64,000 nucleotides of DNA. Source: Niabella sp. (GTDB taxonomy: Bacteria > Bacteroidota > Bacteroidia > Chitinophagales > Chitinophagaceae). How positions within the stretch are numbered: the stretch's first letter is position 1; every line of letters begins with the position of its first letter. The notes under the pieces were generated by a model that saw nothing but the letters and a program-made list of their open reading frames with translations, was not told where the DNA came from and made no database searches. Below, piece after piece: positions 1 through 7,266 of this stretch. The stretch covers positions 62,001 through 126,000 of the forward strand of contig JAPUDO010000120.1 of NCBI GenBank assembly GCA_027493055.1. The letters run 5' to 3'. Position numbers and translations under genes: made by a program.

Positions 1-184
1 CTTCTATTACAGAAATATCAAATTCGCTGTGTTACGAAAACTCTTTTTCAATATGCACTCTGCGATCAATACGCGATCTGAGGTTGACTATTTGAACAGG
101 CAGAGTCATTAGTGCTTTGTTTTATCAGAAGTATTAACAAGCTTAGATTAGGGGATGTTCATGATTTATGAAAGCCAGTTTTTT

Positions 185-1474
185 TTAATTAAAGACAACA
201 GCTTCTATTTCTCTGATTTGCTTTTCATCAGGAAAAATATTTTTATTTACCAGGTTGATAATTTGCTCCAATGCCTGAGCCCGTTTTATCTCTTTCTCAG
301 TTTTTCCCTGAGATGCTGCGGCTTTTAATAAGGAGGCTTTTGCTTTTTCTTTATCTGTTTCCCATAATCTTTTCGCTACTGCAATCGCAACACTATATTG
401 CCCTGGATCAAGCGATAACGCTTTCTGGCCAGCCATCAGCATAGCTTTATCTGTTTCCGCATGGGCTAAAGTGTCAGATAGGTATTTATCTATTAAAGCT
501 AAAGAACTTAATACAGCCGGCTCATTACATACAGCTGTGGCTGTATTGATAAGGTTGGCCGCTGATTTGTAATCATTCTTTATGGTGAAAATCTTATAAA
601 GAAGCATGATGGCATTAAAGTCCGTAGGGATTTCAACAAGGTCCTGCTCTAAAAGTGCTGTAAGGGAATCGTACTCCTGTGCATCCATCAGCTCATCATA
701 GTATATGTTTTTTCCTTCATAGGGATTACTGATAGAGAACGCTTTAGCAAGATCCCGCGCTTCAGATTTCTTACCACTTAGTTTCAGCCATTTTATCTTT
801 AAGGCATTTCCATAAGAAAAACCGGGATAATCTTTCAAAGCCTCGTCAATTTTAATGCCTGCTTCAGCTATCTTATTTTCTTCAATTAACGCTTCTGCAT
901 CTTTTAAGTTTTTAAGTGGGCTCATTTCTTCAGCAGCCTGGATGGAAAATTTATTATTGACAAGCAATTGCAGATTCCTTTCACTTAAGGAAGCCGGATG
1001 CGTCATCCATACTATCTTGTTATGATGGATAACGAAAGTCTGTGGAATTGCGGATATATGACCGGGGGTTAGCCATTTTTTTGCAAAATCACTTTCATCT
1101 CTGCCACTGAAGGCTACAGCATAGCTCATTTCATCCCCTTTTTCTTTTACAAACTGTTCTACTTTTTTCCTGTCCTCTTCCCAAACGCTCTGGCCTATAA
1201 AGATGATCTTCCCTTTAAATTTTTTACTTAATGTATTAAGATGCGGAATACTTGCTATACATGGGCTACACCAGGTAGCCCAACATTCAATAACGTATAT
1301 ATTTTTTTTGTCAAGTTTGTTGATTGGGGTACCTTGTATCCATTGCACAGAAGGGTAATATGCAACTTTGCTATCAACTCCAAAGGAAGGCATTTTTTGC
1401 TCACTTATATCCTGGGCAGGAGCAAAAAAACAGGTTATTAAGCAACCTGCTAAAATGGAAAATCTTCTTTTCAT
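185..1474 (-). CDS. TlpA-like thiol-disulfide oxidoreductase with helical C-terminal region (module 1)
   Basis: Predicted exported thioredoxin-fold protein of 429 residues. A signal peptide covers about residues 1-20 (cleavage near APA-QD). The redox domain lies unusually near the N-terminus (about 50-165), with the active site W68-C69-S-P-C72 and the cis-proline segment AIPQTF further on. The remaining 260 residues are Lys/Ala/Leu-rich and look like TPR-type helical repeats, which could hold a partner. The other three TlpA-like proteins here have the domain at the C-terminus instead. It follows the six-Cys peptide gene at 1650-1862 by 175 bp, with a long hairpin between. By family it would reduce, oxidise or isomerise disulfides in the cell envelope. 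That its substrate is the neighbouring peptide is inference. A short LAGC at 8-11 resembles a lipobox but the hydrophobic stretch before it is too short. Confidence 0.85.
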   Translation of the reverse strand: MKRRFSILAGCLITCFFAPAQDISEQKMPSFGVDSKVAYYPSVQWIQGTPINKLDKKNIYVIECWATWCSPCIASIPHLNTLSKKFKGKIIFIGQSVWEEDRKKVEQFVKEKGDEMSYAVAFSGRDESDFAKKWLTPGHISAIPQTFVIHHNKIVWMTHPASLSERNLQLLVNNKFSIQAAEEMSPLKNLKDAEALIEENKIAEAGIKIDEALKDYPGFSYGNALKIKWLKLSGKKSEARDLAKAFSISNPYEGKNIYYDELMDAQEYDSLTALLEQDLVEIPTDFNAIMLLYKIFTIKNDYKSAANLINTATAVCNEPAVLSSLALIDKYLSDTLAHAETDKAMLMAGQKALSLDPGQYSVAIAVAKRLWETDKEKAKASLLKAAASQGKTEKEIKRAQALEQIINLVNKNIFPDEKQIREIEAVVFN

Positions 1475-1575
1475 TTTGAATACTGTATTATTTCATTCGT
1501 TCTTTCATATGGACATCAACGAGAAATAGTGAAAAGAACTGTGTGTTTAGCGTTAATGAAAATATTTTTCTAAGA

Positions 1576-1610
1576 GCCTGTTTAAATTTGTAATGTAAAT
1601 TTAAACAGGC
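1576..1610 (-). terminator. Hairpin between peptide and TlpA gene, module 1
   Basis: A perfect 14-bp inverted repeat, GCCTGTTTAAATTT and its complement, is separated by a 7-nt loop. It lies between the peptide gene and the downstream TlpA-like gene. On the minus strand it is not followed by a clean T run, so partial termination or RNA stabilisation is as likely as full termination. Each of the four modules has a hairpin in this place, with unrelated sequences. Confidence 0.6.
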
Positions 1611-1649
1611 CCTGATACTTTTAAAATCAAGTCAAAGGACTTATTAATC

Positions 1650-1862
1650 TTAAACACATAAAGCTTCAGAATTGTTAAATGGACAAGCTTTCTTGTCATC
1701 ACATTTTAAAGGACCTGGACATTGGCGATTAGGATTTTTGCCTGATGAATCGCAACAGTAAGTACCATTTCCCCCACTTCCCCCCATCACTGTTTTCAAC
1801 TGTGTTCTTGTAAGCACTTCAGCACCTTCAAAATTCTGAAGATGTAATTTTAATTTCTTCAT
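1650..1862 (-). CDS. Double-glycine-leader, six-cysteine secreted peptide precursor (module 1)
   Basis: Precursor of 70 residues. Residues 1-28 form a leader of the type LQNFEGAEVLTR-x-QLK-x-VMGG ending in Gly27-Gly28, as cut by C39 peptidase-containing ABC exporters. The predicted 42-residue core is Gly/Ser/Lys/Asp-rich and holds six cysteines (one adjacent CC pair, then spacings of 10, 5, 5 and 8), enough for three disulfides. The leader is shared with the precursors at 3131-3346 and 4907-5149; the core is not. It is followed by a TlpA-like gene. Family knowledge: such leaders belong to bacteriocin- or natural-product-like peptides of Bacteroidota. No lanthipeptide or radical-SAM modification gene is seen here, so disulfides are the likely maturation. 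Activity is unknown. Confidence 0.85.
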   Translation of the reverse strand: MKKLKLHLQNFEGAEVLTRTQLKTVMGGSGGNGTYCCDSSGKNPNRQCPGPLKCDDKKACPFNNSEALCV

Positions 1863-1950
1863 TTTTTAAAATTTTAATTATTAAAATTTCGCTTCGAAAG
1901 CGTATTACTGCAGGTTTACCATTTTGAAGCATTATCAAAAGAGAAGCTAA
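1863..1950 (-). promoter_or_regulatory. Conserved upstream region of module 1 peptide gene
   Basis: This AT-rich stretch resembles the segments upstream of the other peptide genes: the same block around TATTACTGCAG, TTTACCATTTT and AAGCATTATCA appears at 3360-3425 and 5163-5228. It contains a small hairpin (CGCTT-CGA-AAGCG). Conservation between paralogous modules suggests a shared promoter or 5' untranslated region. I cannot place the transcription start. Confidence 0.5.
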
Positions 1951-1975
1951 AAGCCTGGGGTTCGATTGGCGAAGC

Positions 1976-3067
1976 CTATAAGTTATCTTTTAAAAATGCT
2001 TCTAATTGATCGGCCTTAATATTATAACTTATTACTTTATCATTTTTATCTAACAAGATGTAGGTGGGGTAAGTATTGATATTAAATTTTTTGGATAGTA
2101 CCCCATCCTTATCCCAAACATTATTCCATATGAGGCTGTATTTCTTAATGGCGGCTAAGTAGTTTTCTTCGTCATTTTGTTGGTCTGAAGAAATGGATAC
2201 AATATCAAATCCTTTTTTATGAAACTGAATATAGATTTCTTTAAGCCTGGGAAAGCCTGCGATGCAGGGACCACAATAGCTATACCAAAAATCAATTAAA
2301 TAGTACTTACATTTTCCCTTGATTTCATTTTGCATTTGCTCATGCCCATTAAAAAAATCTTTAGGGAATATTTGCCCCACTTGCATCTTATTTGAATCCT
2401 CTATCTTTTTCTTTAAAATATTAATAAAGGATTCCTGCTGCATCCGATTCGAAAAGAAAGAAAACAAATTTTCAAAATCAAAATATTTATGTGAGGCGGG
2501 AATTGAAACAAAGTAATTTATATCCCACAGCGCAACATAAGAGTCGGGGTGTTTTTTTATGTACTCACCTAATAAATAAGCTCTTTGATGGCCATACCTT
2601 TCTCTTAAAAGTGTTACGTTGTCTTTTATGCCTTTGGGGAAATCTGTGCCATATTTTCTATAAAAAGATACTAATGAATCATAAAGACTATTGTTCGATT
2701 GAAAAAAAGGCAAAAATTCATTCTCATATTCTTCCTGTATAGACGATCTTATGATTTGCATATTGCCGACTTTGTCAATCAATATTTCCGTATCATCATT
2801 AATGTAATTTTTATCGAATTCTCTATTCCCATATGAAATAACCATCTTAGTTGCAAATGGTATTTGTAGAGAAGTGGAAAAGTTCCCATTTACCACATCC
2901 AATTTCTTATTGCCCCATTTGGAAAGTTCAGCATCCAACACATGAGAAATTTCAACGCTTTTTATACTCGTATCTTTTACAACTCCATGGATATTAATTG
3001 TCTTTTTCTGGGCTATAAGTTGCAGCGGAATGAAGAAAAAGAGGAGCAATGAAATAACAAAATTCAT
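1976..3067 (-). CDS. TlpA-like thioredoxin-fold protein, CGPC type (module 2)
   Basis: Predicted exported protein of 363 residues with a signal peptide (about 1-20, IAQ-KK). Residues 24-105 look like the beta-rich N-terminal domain common in Bacteroidota TlpA relatives (DUF4369-like). A helical linker follows, then a C-terminal thioredoxin domain (about 230-363) with C265-G-P-C268 and the cis-proline segment INTYPTYILLD. CGPC is the classic reducing thioredoxin motif, but direction in the periplasm depends on partners. The gene starts 63 bp after the end of the stop-interrupted peptide gene at 3131-3346, with a 12-bp-arm hairpin between them, so they are probably transcribed together. Confidence 0.85.
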   Translation of the reverse strand: MNFVISLLLFFFIPLQLIAQKKTINIHGVVKDTSIKSVEISHVLDAELSKWGNKKLDVVNGNFSTSLQIPFATKMVISYGNREFDKNYINDDTEILIDKVGNMQIIRSSIQEEYENEFLPFFQSNNSLYDSLVSFYRKYGTDFPKGIKDNVTLLRERYGHQRAYLLGEYIKKHPDSYVALWDINYFVSIPASHKYFDFENLFSFFSNRMQQESFINILKKKIEDSNKMQVGQIFPKDFFNGHEQMQNEIKGKCKYYLIDFWYSYCGPCIAGFPRLKEIYIQFHKKGFDIVSISSDQQNDEENYLAAIKKYSLIWNNVWDKDGVLSKKFNINTYPTYILLDKNDKVISYNIKADQLEAFLKDNL

Positions 3068-3089
3068 ATATGGAATAATTAAAAATGAA

Positions 3090-3120
3090 AGTAACTTGGT
3101 GTTAACTACACCAAGTTACT
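3090..3120 (-). terminator. Hairpin between peptide and TlpA gene, module 2
   Basis: Perfect 12-bp arms AGTAACTTGGTG and CACCAAGTTACT flank a 7-nt loop, ending 10 bp from the peptide stop codon. There is no strong T run on the minus strand. It may act as an attenuator or 3'-end stabiliser that lets peptide exceed oxidoreductase. Confidence 0.55.
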
Positions 3121-3130
3121 ACAAGGATAA

Positions 3131-3346
3131 TTAATCAAAAGGGTTGTACCAACAAAAATTTTTACGTCCATCGCTACTGCACGAATCGCCACATTTTTCC
3201 TTTACACAATCATCAGCAGTCTTACACACAAAAGTTTTACATCCGTCACTTCCAGCTCCACTTCCTCCCATAATTGTTTTCAACTATGCTCTTGTAAGCA
3301 CTTCTGCACCTTCAAAATTCTGAAGGTTTAATTTCAATTTTTTCAT
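3131..3346 (-). pseudogene. Six-cysteine GG-leader peptide precursor with in-frame stop in the leader (module 2)
   Basis: Reading from the ATG at 3346 gives the same leader as its neighbours, but codon 21, Gln in the intact copies, is TAG (3284-3286), a single C-to-T change from CAG. Past the stop, the frame stays open to TAA at 3131: LKTIMGG then a 43-residue core with six cysteines (spacings 4, 5, 4, 3, 8). The core shows no other damage, so the lesion is recent, suppressed, or a sequencing error. Because the leader would end after 20 residues, no peptide is expected unless the stop is read through or translation restarts at the internal ATG next to the GG site. Confidence 0.8.
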
Positions 3347-3505
3347 GTTAAAAAATTTAATTATTTAAAGATTCGCTTCGCAATTGTATTACTGCAGTTT
3401 TACCATTTTAAAGCATTATCAGCAGCAAAGCTAAAACCCTTAGATGCACTATTTGTGCATCTAAAATATTTTTTAAATATCCTTGCAAGGCACAAAAATG
3501 GCTTT
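3298..3505. repeat. Long direct repeat, copy A (leader plus upstream region)
   Basis: Identical to 5101-5308 except for one base (3462 T against 5265 G). It spans the first 16 leader codons and about 160 bp of upstream DNA. The cores and the TlpA-like genes on either side are far more diverged. This fits recent duplication, or gene conversion of the promoter-leader segment. Confidence 0.9.
3441..3463. promoter_or_regulatory. Perfect inverted repeat upstream of module 2 peptide gene
   Basis: TAGATGCAC-TATTT-GTGCATCTA, with 9-bp arms, lies 95-117 bp upstream of the peptide ATG. The copy at 5246-5264 keeps 7-bp arms. There is no T run. It could be an operator for a dimeric regulator or a 5' RNA hairpin. 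Confidence 0.5.
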
Positions 3506-3640
3506 TTCTGAGAAGCAAAGACCATCCGGCTTGCTTTTTGCAGTTTCTTCAATGGGAATTCATCGGTAATTCTGCATAGTCAAATTCCATACCACACGCT
3601 CAAAATATAGCTAATATCGATATGCAAGTATTTCAGGCTA

Positions 3641-4825
3641 TCAATGCTGAAAAATGCCCGGATCGCTATCCGGACTTGAAAAAACCTCTTTTAGCTTTTG
3701 TTCTAATTTATTCATATCACCCTCTTCATTGCGATCTATGATGATTCCATTGGGGTCAATTAATATATATACCGGAATATGTGAAACTGAATAAATGGTT
3801 AGAAAAGGGTCTTTGTCTTGCTGATTGGATAGTCCATGTATATTGATCCAGTCATTTGTTGTATCCTCTTTAATAGCGTTTAAACAAGCTTTTCTGTCAA
3901 AGTCCCAGGAAACAGCAATAATTTTTAATCCCTGATCTTTATACTTTGAATAAAGATCTTTTAATTGGGGCACGTGCTTTCTACAGGGCAAACAATAGCT
4001 GGCCCAATAATTAAGCAATATATAATTCTTGTTTTTGAAATCTGACAGGTTGATTTCTGTCCCGTTAATATCTGTTTTAGCGAAAGGCGGGGCAGGCATT
4101 CCTACCATTGAATTTTGATGAATATCCAGGTATTTTTTAAGCTCAATGCCATAAAGAGATTCTTTTACATTCTTAGATAAATAACCATACATTCTTTTGG
4201 CATCGGCATAGTTTATTTCACTTCGCTTAAACAGGAATAAAATTATTTCCGGAGATAAGAACGAGTTTGAATGAGATGCTGCAAATTTTTTTCGTAACAG
4301 AATTCTGGCTTTCTGTAAAGAATCTATCGTTCTTTTACTATCAAAGGAGTTTAGAGGATCTAATAATGCTTGCGATTCGCTTTTATTATAAATGCTGGAG
4401 ACAGAATCAATTCTTTTATCTATTGCACTTAGGCCGATATTTAAATTTTCATTTTCATCATTTACGGCGGAACCTGAAATCTGAATTGATTTGCCTGGGT
4501 TGTTTGTCTTTACGTGAATTTTGCTCATGGATAAGAAAAAGTATGCTTCTCCACGAAGCTCCCCCTTTAGATTATATATTGAAAGTGTAGCTTTGCTTGT
4601 GCCATTAATTTTTCCTGAAAAATAGAAACACGCTTTTTTTGACAGGAAGGTGTCTTTAATGGAGTTTGCTTCACTATTGGTATATTTTAAAATCACAACA
4701 GATTTTTCGGTAACAGATCCAGTTAAAAAAAAATTATTGTTACCAATTGGTGAAAAAGGATATTCTGAAGCCTGACTAACAATGGCAAAAGAAAATAAAA
4801 GGGAATAGTGTTTGATTTTTCTCAT
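3641..4825 (-). CDS. TlpA-like thioredoxin-fold protein, CLPC type (module 3)
   Basis: Predicted exported protein of 394 residues. A signal peptide ends near residue 20 (SQAS-EY). An N-terminal beta domain (about 32-120, DUF4369-like) is followed by a charged helical region (130-235). The C-terminal thioredoxin domain (about 240-385) begins VGMPAPPF and has W274-A-S-Y-C278-L-P-C281 and the cis-proline segment HIPVYILID. The CLPC dipeptide differs from its paralogues (CSPC, CGPC, CYSC), so redox potentials probably differ. It begins 81 bp after the intact six-Cys peptide gene 4907-5149. The stretch between this gene's stop and the module 2 peptide holds only the duplicated upstream segment. 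Confidence 0.85.
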   Translation of the reverse strand: MRKIKHYSLLFSFAIVSQASEYPFSPIGNNNFFLTGSVTEKSVVILKYTNSEANSIKDTFLSKKACFYFSGKINGTSKATLSIYNLKGELRGEAYFFLSMSKIHVKTNNPGKSIQISGSAVNDENENLNIGLSAIDKRIDSVSSIYNKSESQALLDPLNSFDSKRTIDSLQKARILLRKKFAASHSNSFLSPEIILFLFKRSEINYADAKRMYGYLSKNVKESLYGIELKKYLDIHQNSMVGMPAPPFAKTDINGTEINLSDFKNKNYILLNYWASYCLPCRKHVPQLKDLYSKYKDQGLKIIAVSWDFDRKACLNAIKEDTTNDWINIHGLSNQQDKDPFLTIYSVSHIPVYILIDPNGIIIDRNEEGDMNKLEQKLKEVFSSPDSDPGIFQH

Positions 4826-4860
4826 GTCAATGATTACCTGTTAAAGTTTTTTGTAAAAGA

Positions 4861-4889
4861 AAAGCTACCTACAAAAAGTAAGCAGCTTT
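4861..4889 (-). terminator. Imperfect hairpin between peptide and TlpA gene, module 3
   Basis: AAAGCT and AGCTTT pair, then an ACC/AGC internal mismatch, then TAC/GTA around an A-rich loop. It is the weakest of the four intra-module hairpins, but lies in the same position, between the peptide stop and the TlpA start. Confidence 0.35.
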
Positions 4890-4906
4890 GGGTGATGCGT
4901 GAAGTG

Positions 4907-5149
4907 TCAGCTCGATTGACAAACTTTATCTCCTTCTTTCCCAACGCCTGGCACATCAATAATTAATGCTGTACATTTTTTACAACTATTATCTCCGCCA
5001 GAACAATCGCTATCTGAACTACATTTATCGGTGCAATTAGGGCCACTGCCACTTTCACCCCCACTGCCACCCATTACATTTTTCAACTGCATCCTTGTGA
5101 GCACTTCTGCACCTTCAAAATTCTGAAGGTTTAATTTCAATTTTTTCAT
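4907..5149 (-). CDS. Double-glycine-leader, six-cysteine secreted peptide precursor (module 3)
   Basis: Precursor of 80 residues. The leader again ends in a GG site (VMGG, residues 25-28). The 52-residue core starts with a Gly/Ser spacer and contains six cysteines with spacings 3, 5, 6, 2 and 17. The segment with SSDSDC followed by a Gly/Asp turn and closely spaced Cys resembles compact disulfide-rich scaffolds (knottin or inhibitor type), though that is only a visual likeness. It is the only precursor in the array, with the one at 1650, that is intact. Its leader and 5' region are almost identical to the module 2 copy. Export would need a C39-type ABC transporter, and the one recognisable here is broken. 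Confidence 0.85.
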   Translation of the reverse strand: MKKLKLNLQNFEGAEVLTRMQLKNVMGGSGGESGSGPNCTDKCSSDSDCSGGDNSCKKCTALIIDVPGVGKEGDKVCQSS

Positions 5150-5308
5150 GTTAAAAAATTTAATTATTTAAAGATTCGCTTCGCAATTGTATTACTGCAG
5201 TTTTACCATTTTAAAGCATTATCAGCAGCAAAGCTAAAACCCTTAGATGCACTATTTGTGCATCGAAAATATTTTTTAAATATCCTTGCAAGGCACAAAA
5301 ATGGCTTT
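5101..5308. repeat. Long direct repeat, copy B (leader plus upstream region)
   Basis: Partner of 3298-3505 with one mismatch in 208 bp. It covers the leader N-terminus and upstream region of the module 3 peptide gene, including the shorter form of the inverted repeat (GATGCAC-TATTT-GTGCATC at 5246-5264). Confidence 0.9.
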
Positions 5309-5387
5309 CTCGGAAAAACAAAGCTCTTCCGGCTTTCCTATTTTGGTAAGTTCATCAGTAAGAGAATACGTCAGTAACAGAGCAAAA

Positions 5388-6614
5388 TTATTTATGACTT
5401 AAAGATCTGATAACCTCAGCAAGTGCTTCAAAATCACTACTACTATACCCCAAGGACTTATGCACGATTATTCCGTTGCGGTCAATTATAACGGTTCTTG
5501 GAACTGCCAAACCGTGATACGCTGAAAAATCACCACCAGATAATCCCTGTATTGGTTTTTGAGAGTTGGTTGATACATGAATCCAATCATTTAAACGATT
5601 ATTCTTAATGTATTTGACTAATTTAGGCATGTCATTCTCGGGATCATCATTAATTGCTATTATTTCTAAATCATCTGCCTTATAACGTTTAAGAAGGCTA
5701 TCAAGAAGCGGATTTACTTTTAAACAAGAATAACAAGTCAATCGCCAAAACTCAAGAATAAGTATCTTATTCTTATACGTTGCTAAATTTAAGGGTTGTA
5801 AATCCGGCGTTCTATAAATTATAAAATCGGGTGCCTTTTCTCCGATATCAATTAAATCAAATGGATACTCCTGAGATTTTGCTTTCCGGTATTTAGAGTA
5901 ATAACGCAGAAAGCTACTATTTAAAGTGCTATTCTTTATCTCATCAGTGAGTTTAAGATAAAGATAATCGATGGAATCATTTGAAATGCTACCAACCAAA
6001 AAATACAATAAATGAAGACTGACAGGAGAGTCACAACGATTCAGAATATAAGAAATGGTTCTATTAGTAATAGCCTTTGAATTTATTATGAATTCATTAA
6101 TCAGTTCGGTACGCTTATTTTCATCAAATGTGTTCTTACCGCTTTGAAGTAAATTTCTATAATGCTGAATGCTATCCGACAATCTATATCTGTTTTTTTC
6201 TAAATCACTGATCGAACTATCAAACGCGTTGAGTTCTTTTTGTGATCTTGTATCAGTAAAAAGTGCAACCTGATTATCCTCATATTGCTGAAACACAACG
6301 TTATTTTCGCCCTTGTCAAATAAAAGACTCTTGCCAAGTTTTATAGTAGAGTCTGCATGATAAATTTCCAAATCAGCATAATTAAAATTCAGAACAGTCC
6401 CCTTAAACTTAAAGCACCCATTATTAACTTTGGCGGTATCACGTTTGCGATTGCCGGTTTCTTCAGAATAGTAAGAAAGTAAAGCGTATCCCGAGTCTTG
6501 ATTATTAAAGCAACCGCGCAAAACAAAGTTATCCTGCGCGATTAGCTCAACTCCTATCAAAAAATTGAGTAAAACGAATAATACAAGATTTCTCTTTTTG
6601 CTTTTACAAAGCAT
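5388..6614 (-). CDS. TlpA-like thioredoxin-fold protein, CYSC type (module 4)
   Basis: Predicted exported protein of 408 residues with a signal peptide (about 1-27, LIAQ-DN). The N-terminal beta domain (30-115) fits DUF4369, with the usual pattern of a Gly-rich strand and nGcFkFkG. A helical middle (125-245) follows, then a thioredoxin domain (about 250-405) beginning IGEKAPDF. The active site is C294-Y-S-C297 in the context EFWRLTCYSC, so the usual W-[AG]-x-W-C is changed to R-L-T-C. The cis-proline is in LAVPRTVIID. The module's peptide gene (6690-6870) is truncated, so this enzyme may now serve other peptides or nothing. The start lies 75 bp downstream of that remnant. Confidence 0.85.
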   Translation of the reverse strand: MLCKSKKRNLVLFVLLNFLIGVELIAQDNFVLRGCFNNQDSGYALLSYYSEETGNRKRDTAKVNNGCFKFKGTVLNFNYADLEIYHADSTIKLGKSLLFDKGENNVVFQQYEDNQVALFTDTRSQKELNAFDSSISDLEKNRYRLSDSIQHYRNLLQSGKNTFDENKRTELINEFIINSKAITNRTISYILNRCDSPVSLHLLYFLVGSISNDSIDYLYLKLTDEIKNSTLNSSFLRYYSKYRKAKSQEYPFDLIDIGEKAPDFIIYRTPDLQPLNLATYKNKILILEFWRLTCYSCLKVNPLLDSLLKRYKADDLEIIAINDDPENDMPKLVKYIKNNRLNDWIHVSTNSQKPIQGLSGGDFSAYHGLAVPRTVIIDRNGIIVHKSLGYSSSDFEALAEVIRSLSHK

Positions 6615-6643
6615 AACTTATTTCAATATATGATGAGCACAAA

Positions 6644-6665
6644 GGTATCTCATGAATACGATACC
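6644..6665 (-). terminator. Short hairpin between peptide remnant and TlpA gene, module 4
   Basis: GGTATC and GATACC pair over a 10-nt loop between the peptide remnant and the TlpA start. It is weak by itself and is listed because the other three modules have a hairpin in the same place. Confidence 0.35.
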
Positions 6666-6689
6666 CGAGCCATTTTCAGATTTACAAAT

Positions 6690-6870
6690 TTATCTGCATT
6701 CATAACCGTCAGTCATTTTCGTGCATATACAATCAGGTTCAGCAGTACAAGCCTTGCCAATATCGTCAAGTTTACAAGTCGTAAGTGCTTTACATCCGCC
6801 CGACCCGGTATTACTTCCTCCCATTACATTTTTTAATTGCTCCCTTGTAAGCACTTCAGCCCATTTCAGT
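6690..6870 (-). pseudogene. 5'-truncated six-cysteine GG-leader peptide precursor (module 4)
   Basis: Reading toward lower coordinates, the frame gives AEVLTREQLKNVMGG and then a 41-residue core with six cysteines (spacings 5, 8, 5, 1, 8), ending TAA at 6690. The usual leader start (MKKLKL...NFEG) is missing. Upstream in frame is unrelated sequence (AAITGVITATVLKW) with no ATG before a TAG. A deletion or rearrangement has therefore replaced the first 13 or so codons. The GG site and core look undamaged. It would need an alternative start codon to be expressed. Confidence 0.75.
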
Positions 6871-7065
6871 ACAGTTGCGGTGATAACACCTGTAATGGCA
6901 GCAAGCTAATATAAAGCTAAAGGGCCCCGGAACGAGATAAACTGATATGAATCAGTATTCATTGAGATATTGATCATGTTATTCCATGCATGAATTAGTT
7001 TTCTTATAAAAGTGCGGAAGCCTCTTTTACCCGCTGGGTAGCTGAGGCTATACACGATTATGTGT

Positions 7066-7266
7066 ATGAAAGTTTCCCCTTTTTACAAACAGCTAAATGC
7101 TATGGATTACGAGCCTACCTGCTTACGAATAGTTGCCCGGTACTACGGCAAACATTTTAATGCAGATACCTTGCGGCAACTGGCAGGGTTTAATAAAGCA
7201 GGGGTCTCGTTATTGGGCATTAGTGATACCGCAGAGAAAATAGGATTCAGTACAAGAGGTATTTAA
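7066..7266 (+). pseudogene. Fragment of C39-peptidase ABC exporter (N-terminus only)
   Basis: About 66 residues match the start of peptidase-containing ABC transporters that cut double-glycine leaders and export the peptide (FYKQL-x-AMD-xx-PTCLR, then YYGKH, then GVSLLGISDTAEKIGF). The catalytic cysteine position in the usual DCGPxC motif is Tyr here (DYEPTC), and the following Gly is Glu. The frame stops at 7264-7266; the catalytic His/Asp, transmembrane and ATPase regions are absent. It runs opposite to the peptide genes. It is clearly a remnant of the system's expected processing exporter. Confidence 0.85.

Noticed and set aside
185-1474. Lipoprotein call for the first TlpA-like protein (LAGC at residues 8-11)
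   Set aside because: The hydrophobic stretch before the Cys is too short; a standard signal peptide cleaved near residue 20 fits better.
1950-1975. A tRNA-like GGTTCGATT next to the TlpA gene
   Set aside because: A single T-arm-like string with no matching acceptor or D-arm.
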